Below are positions 17,555-25,950 of a DNA stretch of 64,000 bases, piece after piece. Numbering within the stretch: the first letter of the stretch is position 1; each line of letters begins with the position of its first letter. The notes under the pieces are model-generated. The model saw only the letters and a program-made list of their open reading frames with translations, was not told the DNA's origin and searched no databases. This DNA is from Gammaproteobacteria bacterium (GTDB taxonomy: Bacteria > Pseudomonadota > Gammaproteobacteria > Steroidobacterales > Steroidobacteraceae), in the NCBI GenBank assembly GCA_028293765.1, contig JAQGOG010000119.1:22764-86763 (forward strand), written 5' to 3'. Made by a program: the position numbers and the translations under genes.

Positions 17555-18850
17555 TCAGTGGGCGACCAGATCGAGGTAAACGCGCTCCAGGCGCTCCGCG
17601 CTTCGATCCCATGTCAGCAGCCGCTCCGCGCGCAGCCGCGACTCGCGTCCCATCTCGCGCAGGCGCGCGGGATCGGACAACAAATCCCGTAGGGCCTGCG
17701 TCAAGGCGCCGAGATCCAGTCGCGGCACCAGTCGCCCGGTAACACCCTCAGCCACCAGCTCCGGCACACCACCGCAGTCGCTCGCGAGCACCGGTACTCC
17801 GCTCGCCATCGATTCGGCGACCGGCAGCCCATACGACTCCCGCCAGATTGACGGCAGCACGAGGAGGTCCGCCTGGCGATAGAGCCGGGTGAGCTCCTCC
17901 AGCGAGACGCTGCCGCGAAAGTGCACCCTGCCCGCCGTCTGCGGCGACAGGCGTGCTTCGAGGTGATCGCTATAACTGCGCCGCTGGCCCAGTACTTCCT
18001 TCGTCAGCCAGGCCAACATCGAGCGCCCGTAGAACGGGCGCAGACTGTCCAACGCCGCCGCGTCGTCGCTCAGCAGCAGGCTGACGAGATCGAAGGGCAG
18101 CATGCCCACTTTGCCCACGAGGGTGAGCTCTATGTCGGGCCGTTCGCGAGCGACCCGATCGAATGCCTCGACCAGCAGATGCACGCCCTTGTCAGGCGAA
18201 ATGCGGCCCACGAACAATACACGGGTCGGTTGCCCGGACTCCGAACGCGCTGCGTCGGGAGCAAACCGCCGTACGTCGACACCGTTACCGATCGTATGAA
18301 TGGACGCGGCACGCTCCGGAAAGCGCGCGCGGGCGCGATCCGTCACGAAGTCGGATACAGCGACCACCGAGTCGACATTCGCCAGTTGGCGGCGCAGCAG
18401 GTCGTAATTCAGCTGCGCCAGCTCGTCCTGATGCATGTGCAGAACGATCTTCGCAAGCGGCGCCGCCCGCCTGAAGTGGCCGGCGAACTGCAGCTGCTGC
18501 GGAAAGTGCAGCACGTCGACGGGATGCGTGCGCAGATCCCTGGCCACCTGCATGAAGTACTCGCGATAGTAGAGCGGCGAGTTGATGTACGGCGGCCCGA
18601 CCCTGAAGCGGCCGGCCAGCAACTGCATGCCCTTGTGAAAATTCTTCGCCACGTAGCGCACGCGCCGCATCTCGATCGTTTTCCAACGTTCGGACGAGGC
18701 CTGTCCGGGTGCGCGCGGCGCGTAGACAGTGACTTCGTGACGTTCGGCCAGGCGCTTGGCCAGCTCCCAATTCACGATGGCCACGGAGCCGCGCTGCTCC
18801 TCGCTGCCGACTATCGGGTCCTGCGGCTGATTGACGATCGCGATCTTCAT
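17555..18850 (-). CDS. Glycosyltransferase family 4
   Basis: 431 residues from ATG 18850 (MKIAIVNQPQDPIVG). Two-domain GT-B fold: an N-terminal acceptor domain and a C-terminal donor domain with VLFVGRISPDKGVHLLVEAF and the E-x7-E region SYGLPVAESMASGVPVLASD, as in nucleotide-sugar-dependent GT4 transferases. Acceptor and sugar cannot be predicted. No neighbouring polysaccharide genes are present, so it is an orphan transferase. Confidence 0.9.
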   Translation of the reverse strand: MKIAIVNQPQDPIVGSEEQRGSVAIVNWELAKRLAERHEVTVYAPRAPGQASSERWKTIEMRRVRYVAKNFHKGMQLLAGRFRVGPPYINSPLYYREYFMQVARDLRTHPVDVLHFPQQLQFAGHFRRAAPLAKIVLHMHQDELAQLNYDLLRRQLANVDSVVAVSDFVTDRARARFPERAASIHTIGNGVDVRRFAPDAARSESGQPTRVLFVGRISPDKGVHLLVEAFDRVARERPDIELTLVGKVGMLPFDLVSLLLSDDAAALDSLRPFYGRSMLAWLTKEVLGQRRSYSDHLEARLSPQTAGRVHFRGSVSLEELTRLYRQADLLVLPSIWRESYGLPVAESMASGVPVLASDCGGVPELVAEGVTGRLVPRLDLGALTQALRDLLSDPARLREMGRESRLRAERLLTWDRSAERLERVYLDLVAH

Positions 18851-19041
18851 TGGAACGTGTGCAATGTGGCTCCGGCTTGAGGCCAATGAGGGCGTAGCGG
18901 CTCGAGGCCGGCCACCGTAGCCTGCCCCAGCAGCGGTCTCACGTCCGTGTATTGGTTTTGGATAGTGTACGAGCGGCCCTGTTAGCATTCGGCGTCGGGA
19001 GTCTTAATTTTACGTAATGTGCGCTTTCTCACGGAGGCTGG

Positions 19042-19245
19042 ATGAACATCGATCGCCGGACACTGTTAAATGCATTGGGTACGGCCGGCTTGGCCGGCAT
19101 GACGGCCGCAAACGCCTCGGCTGACAGTTCCGCCGCGGTTGAGACGGAAGCAAAGCATGTGCCGGACAGCTCCAGCTCGCCGGCCAAGGTTATCGACGTA
19201 CATACCCACATGTACGGCAACGCGCACCGGCTGTTCGAGCTTTGA
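19042..19245 (+). pseudogene. Truncated Tat-exported amidohydrolase remnant
   Basis: 67-residue frame with a strong ribosome site (GGAGG) and an intact Tat-type signal (NIDRRTLLNALGTAGLAGMT...ANASA), then VIDVHTHMYG, the first metal-binding HxH strand of amidohydrolase/TIM-barrel enzymes. It stops at a TGA about ten residues later. The next 15 bp lead straight into the end of the convergent hydrolase gene, so the remaining 250-300 residues have been deleted. Promoter-side sequence, including a TTACGTAA palindrome at 19010-19017, is still present. Confidence 0.7.
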
Positions 19246-19259
19246 CAGGTCGTCGCGCG

Positions 19260-20072
19260 CTAGTTTGAGAGGCTCTTGGGGTCGTTCGTACCGATGCACC
19301 CGGCCAGGCGGCGTGCGGCGGCGACGACGACTTCCGGGTGATCGCGCTGGATGTAGTGGCCGCTGTTATCCACGCGGACGTGGCTCGCTCCGGGAAAATC
19401 CGCGGCAATCTCGTCCTGCATGCCAGCTGACATCGCTCTGGACGACGGTGTCTCGCCTGGCGGCGCGCGAGTGCTCGACAGTACGATTGTTGGAACGGCG
19501 AGGGCGTGCGGGCTCGCGTGAACCTGTTCACCGGCCGCGCCGCTGTCGTTCAGCTCGCGACGCATGATCCAGGGCATGAACAAGGTGACGGCGCTGCGCC
19601 CGGCATAGGGAGTGTTGGCAGAGTTGTCCACCAGCAGATGCTGATGCCAGCTGCTCGAGTCGATGAGCACGAGTCCCGCGATTTCCTTGGGATAGTTGCG
19701 CGCGAAGTACTGCATGTACAGTCCGCCGAGCGAATGCCCGACCAGCACGTAAGGCGGATCGATGTTCCTGCGCTTGAGCTCGGCGCGCAGCTCGGCGACG
19801 ATCGTTGCCGAGTCGCGTGGGCCGATCGCGGGATCGCTGCCCTGGTAACCGGCGCGATTGTAAGCAAGGGTGCGTGTGCAATTCGCGGCGATCTGCGGCT
19901 GCACGTCGTTCCAGACGTCCATCGTGTCTCCGAGGCCCGCTTCAAGGATGACCGTCCGCGATCCGCTTCCCTCCATCCGGATGACGTGGTGCAAGTCCAC
20001 GTCGGCCAGAGCCAGCGCATCCGTGCTCGTCAGGCACAATAGTAGCGTTTGCAATCGCGCGAACAGCTTCAT
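19260..20072 (-). CDS. Alpha/beta hydrolase
   Basis: 270 residues with an N-terminal signal-like segment (LQTLLLCLTSTDALA) and an alpha/beta-hydrolase fold. Visible are the oxyanion region ILEAGLGDTMDVW, the nucleophile elbow GHSLGG (Ser at about 112), an acidic residue in the VPTIVLSSTRAP strand region and the catalytic His in VDNSGHYIQRDHP. Substrate unknown; probably an exported esterase or lipase-like enzyme. It abuts the amidohydrolase remnant. Confidence 0.88.
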   Translation of the reverse strand: MKLFARLQTLLLCLTSTDALALADVDLHHVIRMEGSGSRTVILEAGLGDTMDVWNDVQPQIAANCTRTLAYNRAGYQGSDPAIGPRDSATIVAELRAELKRRNIDPPYVLVGHSLGGLYMQYFARNYPKEIAGLVLIDSSSWHQHLLVDNSANTPYAGRSAVTLFMPWIMRRELNDSGAAGEQVHASPHALAVPTIVLSSTRAPPGETPSSRAMSAGMQDEIAADFPGASHVRVDNSGHYIQRDHPEVVVAAARRLAGCIGTNDPKSLSN

Positions 20073-20149
20073 GAGTCTTCACCTTCGTACGACGGGGCGA
20101 GCTGCTGCGTCGATTCTGTCTCGCAGGCGCCGGCTGCGTAAACCTCCGC

Positions 20150-20492
20150 TCAACGAATTGCCGGCAAGGGTCGTTCCTGATGGGGACGCAATGCGGCGAC
20201 GAGCATGAGCGCGGCGGCATAGAGTACGACGGCAACGATGAGCCAGCGGAGCCAGATGGCGGGCAGCGACTTCACGATGAACGCGGCCAGCAGGACGCCC
20301 GGGACGCCGCCGATCGCGAGCCCAAACGCCGCGCGGGCGCTGTAGCGCTCCGTGCGGATGAAGGAGATCGCCGTGACGCGGCATGCGAGTTTGGCTCGTC
20401 GGTCTGGCTCGCTCGAGGGCGATCCACCGCCAGATGTACCACGCGGCGACGAGCGAGACTGCCGTCACGAGCGTGCGTGTGCCTATCGTCAC
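20150..20492 (-). pseudogene. TSUP (TauE/SafE) permease remnant, frameshifted
   Basis: The first 34 codons from GTG 20492 read as membrane protein (RTLVTAVSLVAAWYIWRWIA), then the frame becomes arginine-rich nonsense. Shifting +1 near 20400 restores a clear TSUP C-terminus: VTAISFIRTERYSARAAFGL, then GGVPGVLLAAFIVKSLP and LRWLIVAVVLYAAALML, ending at the stop 20150-20152. Only about 110 of some 250 residues remain. The GTG overlaps the stop of the upstream FAD enzyme (GTGA), so it sits as a coupled last gene of the hydroxyproline-side operon. Confidence 0.7.
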
Positions 20493-21748
20493 GTCAACCT
20501 GCCAAAGCGCCGGAGGTCGAACGCGTCGATGGCAAAGCGGGGCGTGCGCGCGGCGACCAGATCTGCGATCAACTCGGCGGTGGGACCGGAGAGCGTCAAC
20601 CCAAGATGCTGGTGACCGACCGCATATAACAGGTTAGGCGCGCCGCGGGCGCGCCCGATGCCGGGCAGATAATCCGGCAGGGTGGGGCGCGGCCCCATCC
20701 AGCTCGGGCCGTCAGGCTCACAACGGTAGCCCAGCGCGCGCAGCTTGGCCCGCAGTCGCGCCGGTTTGCGGGGATCCGGCGGCGCGTCGAGACCCGCAAA
20801 CTCGAGATAACTCGAGCCTCTGAGGCGCGCGGCCATTGGAGTGACAACGACCTTTCGGTCCGAGTACACGATCGGGGCGTCCACTACAGGCTGGTGATCC
20901 GGCAACTCGACGTGATAACCCCGTTCGGCCTCCAGCGGAGCACGCAGCCCGAAAGATGCGAGCAGCGGGGGAGACCAGACGCCGGCGCACACGACTGCGG
21001 TTGCAACGCAGAACCGATCCGTGTCCGTAACGATTTCGATTTTATCGCCGCAGGGCCGCAGCTCGCGCACATTCGCACGCCGCACGGTCGCGCCGCGTTC
21101 CATTGCACCCGATGCGAGCGCGCGGGCCACTTCGGCCGGATCGAGCACATGAGCGCTGTCGGGAAACCACAAACCGGCAACTGTTGTCTCGGTGGCCTTC
21201 GCGGCCACCGAGCTCAACAGGTCCGCCGGGGCGGGAGCCGTGCGAACTTCTAACCGCCTCGCGTGGGTCGCTGCGCGCGCGGCCCGCTCGAGCGCCCCAG
21301 TGCCGAACCATACAGAGTAGTGGCCTCGACGCCTCAGCAGATCGCGGCGCCCGATTTCGCCAAGCAGGTGATCCAGAGAATCGGCCGCGTGCCGCACGAG
21401 CGGTGCGAGATGACGGGTATTGGCCTCCTGCCGGAATGCTGCCACGACGAAGCGCGCGATCCATGGAGAGAGGCTTGCGACCCGCCGCAGAGGAATGTCG
21501 AGAGCGCCATCGAAGGCGAACAGCTCGCGCCAGAAGGCAAATACGAGTTGCTTCGACGGCAGCGGCTCGACCTGTTCGGTGGCGACGTGTCCGACATTGC
21601 CGAAGGAGGCGCCCGCCGTGGCTGGCGCGGCGCGATCCAGCAGCAGCACGGGCCTGCCTTCCATCGAGAGCGTGCACGCTACGGCGCAGCCGACAATCCC
21701 GGCGCCGATGACGGCAATGGGGCCCTTTCCGATCGTTCCGCTGGTCAT
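20489..21748 (-). CDS. FAD-dependent D-amino-acid (D-hydroxyproline) dehydrogenase
   Basis: 419-residue DAO-family flavoprotein from ATG 21748. The N-terminal FAD-binding motif IAVIGAGIVGCAVACTLS and the C-terminal LLYAVGHQHLGLTLSGPT segment are typical of membrane-associated D-amino-acid dehydrogenases, including the cis-4-hydroxy-D-proline dehydrogenase of hydroxyproline catabolism. Its divergent neighbours are the deaminase and 4-hydroxyproline epimerase, so the likely reaction is cis-4-hydroxy-D-proline to 1-pyrroline-4-hydroxy-2-carboxylate. The frame stays open far upstream, but that part is antisense to three real genes. Confidence 0.88.
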   Translation of the reverse strand: MTSGTIGKGPIAVIGAGIVGCAVACTLSMEGRPVLLLDRAAPATAGASFGNVGHVATEQVEPLPSKQLVFAFWRELFAFDGALDIPLRRVASLSPWIARFVVAAFRQEANTRHLAPLVRHAADSLDHLLGEIGRRDLLRRRGHYSVWFGTGALERAARAATHARRLEVRTAPAPADLLSSVAAKATETTVAGLWFPDSAHVLDPAEVARALASGAMERGATVRRANVRELRPCGDKIEIVTDTDRFCVATAVVCAGVWSPPLLASFGLRAPLEAERGYHVELPDHQPVVDAPIVYSDRKVVVTPMAARLRGSSYLEFAGLDAPPDPRKPARLRAKLRALGYRCEPDGPSWMGPRPTLPDYLPGIGRARGAPNLLYAVGHQHLGLTLSGPTAELIADLVAARTPRFAIDAFDLRRFGRLT

Positions 21749-21781
21749 GCGTGGCGCATCGCCCGTCTTGTCGGTCTGAGG

Positions 21782-21794
21782 GTATACCGTATAC
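21782..21794. promoter_or_regulatory. Candidate GntR (FCD) operator in the hydroxyproline divergent promoter
   Basis: GTATAC-C-GTATAC, two copies of a self-complementary hexamer, form a symmetrical 13-bp site in the 84-bp region between the dehydrogenase and deaminase starts. It overlaps the TATACG -10 of a plausible rightward promoter (TTGTCG 21768-21773, 16-bp spacer, TATACG 21790-21795). FCD-type GntR regulators commonly bind GTAT/ATAC half-sites, and such a regulator is the last gene of the cluster. Confidence 0.6.
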
Positions 21795-21832
21795 GATCGC
21801 CTTACATCCCTCAATCGTCCCATGGTGCCGCG

Positions 21833-22738
21833 ATGCCCACACCGCTCGCCTGCAACTGGTCCGGAGTCTTCCCGGCCGCCACGACGCAATTCGATCCGGA
21901 TCTGAATGTAGATCTGTCGGCGACGCAGGGGGTCCAGGCGGCACTCGCGCGCGATGGCGTTCATGGAATGGTCGTTCTCGGCACCGTGGGTGAGAACAAC
22001 TCCCTCAGTGCGGATGAGAAACGTACGGTGCTCAAGGCCGCGGTGGAGTCCGTTGGCGGCAAGGTGCCCATCATCAGCGGGGTTTCCGAGTTCACGACCG
22101 CCGCGGCGGCGGCATATGCCCGCGATGCGGAGCGTATCGGGGTAGACGGCCTGATGGTCCTGCCGGCAATGGTCTATGTCCCTACGCCCGCCGAGTTGGA
22201 GCAGCACTTCCGCGCCGTCGCCCAGGCGACCGGGCTGCCGATCATGCTGTACAACAATCCGCCGGCCTATCGCGTCAACATCGAGTTGGGCACGCTCGGC
22301 CGGCTGGCTGAAATCGCCAACATCGTCGCCATCAAGGAATCGGCGCCTGACCCGCGCCGTTTCACGGATCTGTTCAATGCCTTTGGCGAGCGGTTCGTGC
22401 TGTTCGCGGGTCTCGACGACGTCGCGTTCGAGGGACTCTGCCTCGGCGCCAGGGGTTGGGTGTCTGGCCTCACGAACGCGTTCCCGCAGGAGTCGCTGCT
22501 GTTGTACGCGGCACTGCGCGCCGGGGATCTGGAAGGGGCCCGCCGCATTTACCGCTGGTTCATGCCGCTGTTGCACCTGGATGCCGAACACGATCTCGTA
22601 CAATCGATCAAGCTGGCTGAAAGCCTCATGGGCCGAGGGTCGGAGCGCGTACGGCCGCCGCGGCTGCCGTTGGCCGGCCAGCGGCGGGAGCAGGTCGCGC
22701 AGATGGTACGGCGGGCAGCGGCTGCGCGGCCGGTGTGA
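21833..22738 (+). CDS. DapA-family 1-pyrroline-4-hydroxy-2-carboxylate deaminase (probable)
   Basis: 301-residue class I aldolase-fold protein of the dihydrodipicolinate synthase family. The Schiff-base lysine lies in NIVAIKESAPD, the conserved tyrosine in PIMLYNNPPAYR, and GTVGENNSL replaces the usual GTTGE motif. Placed between D-hydroxyproline dehydrogenase and 4-hydroxyproline epimerase genes, it most likely converts 1-pyrroline-4-hydroxy-2-carboxylate to 2-oxoglutarate semialdehyde plus ammonia. No semialdehyde dehydrogenase is in the window. Start ATG 21833 has a weak ribosome site. It is followed 6 bp later by the epimerase. Confidence 0.87.
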   Translation: MPTPLACNWSGVFPAATTQFDPDLNVDLSATQGVQAALARDGVHGMVVLGTVGENNSLSADEKRTVLKAAVESVGGKVPIISGVSEFTTAAAAAYARDAERIGVDGLMVLPAMVYVPTPAELEQHFRAVAQATGLPIMLYNNPPAYRVNIELGTLGRLAEIANIVAIKESAPDPRRFTDLFNAFGERFVLFAGLDDVAFEGLCLGARGWVSGLTNAFPQESLLLYAALRAGDLEGARRIYRWFMPLLHLDAEHDLVQSIKLAESLMGRGSERVRPPRLPLAGQRREQVAQMVRRAAAARPV

Positions 22739-22744
22739 GGAGCC

Positions 22745-23743
22745 ATGAAGTCGGTATTTTTCTGCATTGACGGTCATACGGCGGGCAACCCGGTACGGCT
22801 CGTCGCGGGTGGCGCGCCGTTCTTGTCCGGCAACACGATGAGCGAGCGGCGACAGGATTTTATGGCGCGTTTCGACTGGATCCGGCGCGGGCTGATGTTC
22901 GAGCCGCGCGGCCACGACATGATGTCGGGCGGCTTCATCTACCCGCCGTTCGATCGCGCGAACGACGCGGCCATACTGTTCATGGAGACGAGCGGCTGCC
23001 TGCCCATGTGTGGCCACGGCACGATCGGCATCATCACCTTCGCGCTCGAACACGGCCTCGTGCGCCCGCGCACATACGGCAGAATGAGTATCGAAGTGCC
23101 GGCGGGGCTCATCGGGATCGAATATGCCACGCAGGGTGACAAGGTCACGAGCGTTACAATTCGCAACGTGGCTTCCTACGTCGCCGCGCGGGGAGTTCGC
23201 ATCGATGTGCCGGGACTCGGTCCCCTCACGCTCGACGTCGCGTATGGCGGCAACTTCTACGCTATCATCGAGCCGCAACAAGGTTACCGCGGTATCGACG
23301 AGTTGGGCGCCGCACGGATACTTTCGTTGAGTCCAGTCGTGCGCTCCCTGATGCGCGACGTGCTGGAGCCCGTGCATCCGCTCGATCCCACTATCCGCGG
23401 CGTGAGTCATGTCATGTGGACGGATCGGCCGAAAAGCGCGGGAGCGGACGGGCGCAACGCCGTGTTCTATGGGGACCGGGCAATCGACCGGTCTCCCTGC
23501 GGTACGGGAACGTCGGCGCGGCTCGCGCACCTGGCGGGGAACGGGCGCCTGAAGCAGGGCGATACGTTCGTCCACGAAAGCATCATCGGCAGCCGTTTCG
23601 TCGGTCGCGTGCAACAGACAGTGGACCTGGAGGGCACGCCGGCCATTATCCCCTCCATCGAGGGCTCTGCTTACGCGACGGGGTTCAATACGGTCTGGAT
23701 CGATCCGGCCCAGCCCTTTCCAACAGGATTTCAGGTCACATAG
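22745..23743 (+). CDS. 4-hydroxyproline 2-epimerase (proline racemase family)
   Basis: 332 residues. Both catalytic cysteines of the two-base mechanism are present: MCGHGTIGI (near residue 90) and DRSPCGTGTSARLA (near 253). Presence of the second Cys separates it from trans-3-hydroxyproline dehydratases, which have Thr there. With the adjacent dehydrogenase and deaminase the substrate is most likely trans-4-hydroxy-L-proline, converted to the cis-D isomer; proline racemase is the alternative. AGGAG ribosome site. The stop lies 5 bp before the GntR gene. Confidence 0.93.
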   Translation: MKSVFFCIDGHTAGNPVRLVAGGAPFLSGNTMSERRQDFMARFDWIRRGLMFEPRGHDMMSGGFIYPPFDRANDAAILFMETSGCLPMCGHGTIGIITFALEHGLVRPRTYGRMSIEVPAGLIGIEYATQGDKVTSVTIRNVASYVAARGVRIDVPGLGPLTLDVAYGGNFYAIIEPQQGYRGIDELGAARILSLSPVVRSLMRDVLEPVHPLDPTIRGVSHVMWTDRPKSAGADGRNAVFYGDRAIDRSPCGTGTSARLAHLAGNGRLKQGDTFVHESIIGSRFVGRVQQTVDLEGTPAIIPSIEGSAYATGFNTVWIDPAQPFPTGFQVT

Positions 23744-23748
23744 GGAAC

Positions 23749-24405
23749 ATGTCCGAACCTCTAATCCGCACCGTGAGTGGCCAGCTCACGGCCCGCATCC
23801 GCGAGAAGATACTGAACGGGGCCTACCCGCCCGGCTCGGCGCTCCTGCAGGACGTGATTGCCGCGGAATTCGGGGTCAGCAAGATCCCGGTGCGCGAGGC
23901 GCTGGTGCAATTGCGGGCGGAAGGACTCGTGGACGTATTCGCTCACCGCGGCTTCCAGGTGAGGCCGCTGTCGTCGCTGGAGGTGGATGAGGTATTCCGG
24001 CTCAGGCTGCAGATCGAGCCGGAGGCCGTGGCGGAGGGCGCGAGGCGAGCCTTGTCGACCGATTCCGAGGCGGCGCGACTGGCCTTCACGAACCTCAACG
24101 ACGCGCTGGTGGCAGGCGAGTTGTACGACTCGGGCGACCTGAATCGGAACTTTCACTTGGCGCTCATCGTGCCCAGGCTGCAGCCGGTGACGGCAGAGGT
24201 GCTTGGACGGTTGCATACGTTGTCGCAACGGTATGTTCGGATGCACTTGTTGCCAAGAGGGCGGGTGAAGCGGGCCACCAAGGAGCATACGGCGTTGTAT
24301 GAGGCGTGGGCGGGGGGGAAGACCGCGGAGGTCAGCCGACTGACGCATGCGCATATTGAGACGACTCGAGAGGATCTCGCGCGGTTACTGCAGGCGCCCA
24401 AGTAG
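23749..24405 (+). CDS. GntR family regulator (FCD type) of the hydroxyproline cluster
   Basis: 218 residues. The N-terminal winged helix (ARIREKILNGAYPPGSALLQ, FGVSKIPVREALVQLRAEGL) is typical GntR, followed by an all-helical FCD-like effector domain with RLQIEPEA, NRNFHLALI and EHTALYEAWAGG. The metal-binding Asp/His positions are visible (FHLAL, EHTAL, HAHIE). It is the last gene of the epimerase operon and the natural candidate to bind the GTATAC-C-GTATAC site, with hydroxyproline or an intermediate as inducer. Confidence 0.9.
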   Translation: MSEPLIRTVSGQLTARIREKILNGAYPPGSALLQDVIAAEFGVSKIPVREALVQLRAEGLVDVFAHRGFQVRPLSSLEVDEVFRLRLQIEPEAVAEGARRALSTDSEAARLAFTNLNDALVAGELYDSGDLNRNFHLALIVPRLQPVTAEVLGRLHTLSQRYVRMHLLPRGRVKRATKEHTALYEAWAGGKTAEVSRLTHAHIETTREDLARLLQAPK

Positions 24406-24566
24406 CGCTGACCCGGCGCAGTCCTGATCGATAAAGGGACATTCGCGGCGCTCGTTGTGCGAAGCGTATTGTGCACCATACGTCGTTCCCCGTACGCTCT
24501 GCGGGCGGCCCGGAAGCTCACTCCCGGCCCGACTTGCGCGGGTGCTCTGCGTAAAGGAGGTCTTGC

Positions 24567-24620
24567 ATGAAGTCTTTTTCACCGACCGCATCGCGCCGCC
24601 TGTGGGACGCCAACTCATGA
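24567..24620 (+). CDS. 17-residue leader ORF coupled to the VOC gene
   Basis: ATG 24567 follows an almost perfect ribosome site, AAAGGAGG with a 6-bp spacer, and encodes MKSFSPTASRRLWDANS before a TGA that overlaps the VOC start as ATGA (24617-24620). The VOC gene itself has no ribosome site, so ribosomes finishing this ORF probably re-initiate there. No conserved domain. It might instead be the fossil start of a longer gene. Confidence 0.5.
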   Translation: MKSFSPTASRRLWDANS

Positions 24621-25033
24621 GCCGGCCGCGTTTCCATCTGGCTTTCCCGGTGCGCGATCTGACCGAGGCGCGCCGTTTTTATGGCGGGCTGTTGGGCTGT
24701 GCCGAGGGGCGTTCCGCGCCGCAGTGGGTGGACTTCGACTTCTACGGTCATCAGATCGTGGCACACCTGTGTGCTCCGGGCTCTGACACAGCCAGTAATG
24801 AAGTGGACGGCGAGAGCGTCCCGGTGCGGCATTTCGGCGTGATTCTCTCACTACCGGAATGGGAGTCCGTGACGCAGAAGCTGCGGGCGGCCCGGATCGA
24901 TTTCATCATCGAGCCGCAGGTTCGCTTCAAAGGGCAGGTGGGCGAGCAGGCGACCTGTTTCTTCCTCGATCCTTCCGGCAATGCGCTCGAGCTCAAGGCA
25001 TTTGCCGACGATGCGATGGTGTTTGCAAAGTAG
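24617..25033 (+). CDS. VOC (glyoxalase/bleomycin resistance) family protein
   Basis: 138 residues forming a complete paired beta-alpha-beta-beta-beta VOC fold: FHLAFPVRDLTEARRFYGGL at the start, DFYGHQIVAH, HFGVILSLPEWESV and FFLDPSGNALELKAF at the end. Metal ligands are plausible at His (FHLAF), His (RHFGV) and Glu (LELKAF). It belongs to the extradiol-dioxygenase/fosfomycin-resistance-like group; the substrate cannot be assigned. The start overlaps the stop of a 17-codon leader ORF. Confidence 0.85.
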   Translation: MSRPRFHLAFPVRDLTEARRFYGGLLGCAEGRSAPQWVDFDFYGHQIVAHLCAPGSDTASNEVDGESVPVRHFGVILSLPEWESVTQKLRAARIDFIIEPQVRFKGQVGEQATCFFLDPSGNALELKAFADDAMVFAK

Positions 25034-25144
25034 CTGCGCCTGGAGCGCTGCGCACCGTTCCCGCGCCCACGAGAATAATTCGTCTCTCTGTCGCCGCCCG
25101 CGGACAGTTTCGTAGCGCCGCCTCAGGCCGTACGCTCCCGTCCG

Positions 25145-25816
25145 ATGTGCAAGCGTCTTGTGATCCCGGAACAGGAGGATGCGGAGAATGAAATTTCCGT
25201 CACGCATCCCTGGTGGAAGTTCTCCGTGCGTTTCAACGTCGCGGTTACGCAGAGAGTGCCCGTGGCCCGCCTCCACGACCTGGAAACTGAGGGCGTCATG
25301 ATGCGCTGGGGGTTTGTGCCATCGCCCGAGGAGGGCGATGAAACCCGTCCCGGCGCCGCGCACGTGCGCAGTGACGCCATTCTGGGCGCCCATGACTACC
25401 GTAAGGCTTGGCTTTACGGTCAACGGTGCGTGGTGCCTTTGGCGGGATTCTATATATGGCACCTTACCGCGGCGGGCGTCCACCAGCCGTTTTACGTGCG
25501 TCTCGTAAATCGCGCCGTTTTTGGTGTCGCGGCCCTGTGGGAACGCACCGTGATCGACGATGAGGACGTCATCGACAGCTGTGCGCTGATGACCGTTCCC
25601 GCGAATCCGCTGATGGCGGAGCTCGACGACAGGAGCCGGCAGATGCCCGCGATTCTGCGCCGGCAGGACTATCACACCTGGCTCACGTCGAACGCAGCTC
25701 GTGCGCAGGAATTATTGCAGCCGTATCCGCGCGACCGGATGGTGACCCACCCTGTGAGCCCGCTTGTGAACGATCTGAAGTACGACGATCCGCAGCTGAT
25801 CCGACCCGCCTTATAG
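25145..25816 (+). CDS. SRAP (YedK/HMCES-like) domain protein with altered active site
   Basis: 223 residues of the SOS-response-associated peptidase fold: MCKRL with the Cys2 that crosslinks abasic DNA, MMRWGFVPSP, RCVVPLAGFYIWH, ALMTVPANPLM and MPAILRRQDYHTWL. Residues normally essential are changed: GWYEW is GFYIW (Glu to Ile), the Asn of NARxET is His in HVRSDA, and the His before RMPVIL is missing (SRQMPAIL). Canonical SRAPs form a thiazolidine link to abasic sites in ssDNA and can self-reverse; this one may crosslink without reversal or have another role. No LexA box was noticed upstream. Confidence 0.83.
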   Translation: MCKRLVIPEQEDAENEISVTHPWWKFSVRFNVAVTQRVPVARLHDLETEGVMMRWGFVPSPEEGDETRPGAAHVRSDAILGAHDYRKAWLYGQRCVVPLAGFYIWHLTAAGVHQPFYVRLVNRAVFGVAALWERTVIDDEDVIDSCALMTVPANPLMAELDDRSRQMPAILRRQDYHTWLTSNAARAQELLQPYPRDRMVTHPVSPLVNDLKYDDPQLIRPAL

Positions 25817-25950
25817 CTCGCGTCCAGCCTCGTTTCGCCGGTTCCCCGGCTCGCCGCGCCGCATGGATCGTTTCAGGAGGGTGCCTCGAAGCGTATCCTT
25901 CGCCGCCAATTGGCATGCCAACGGCGTGCAGAAAGAATCAAGGACCCTGC

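Noticed and set aside
20489..23614. Very long minus-strand open frame (about 1040 codons)
   Set aside because: Only the part from 21748 downwards is the FAD dehydrogenase. The rest is antisense to the deaminase, epimerase and their promoter and shows no family pattern; it is open because of high GC codon bias.
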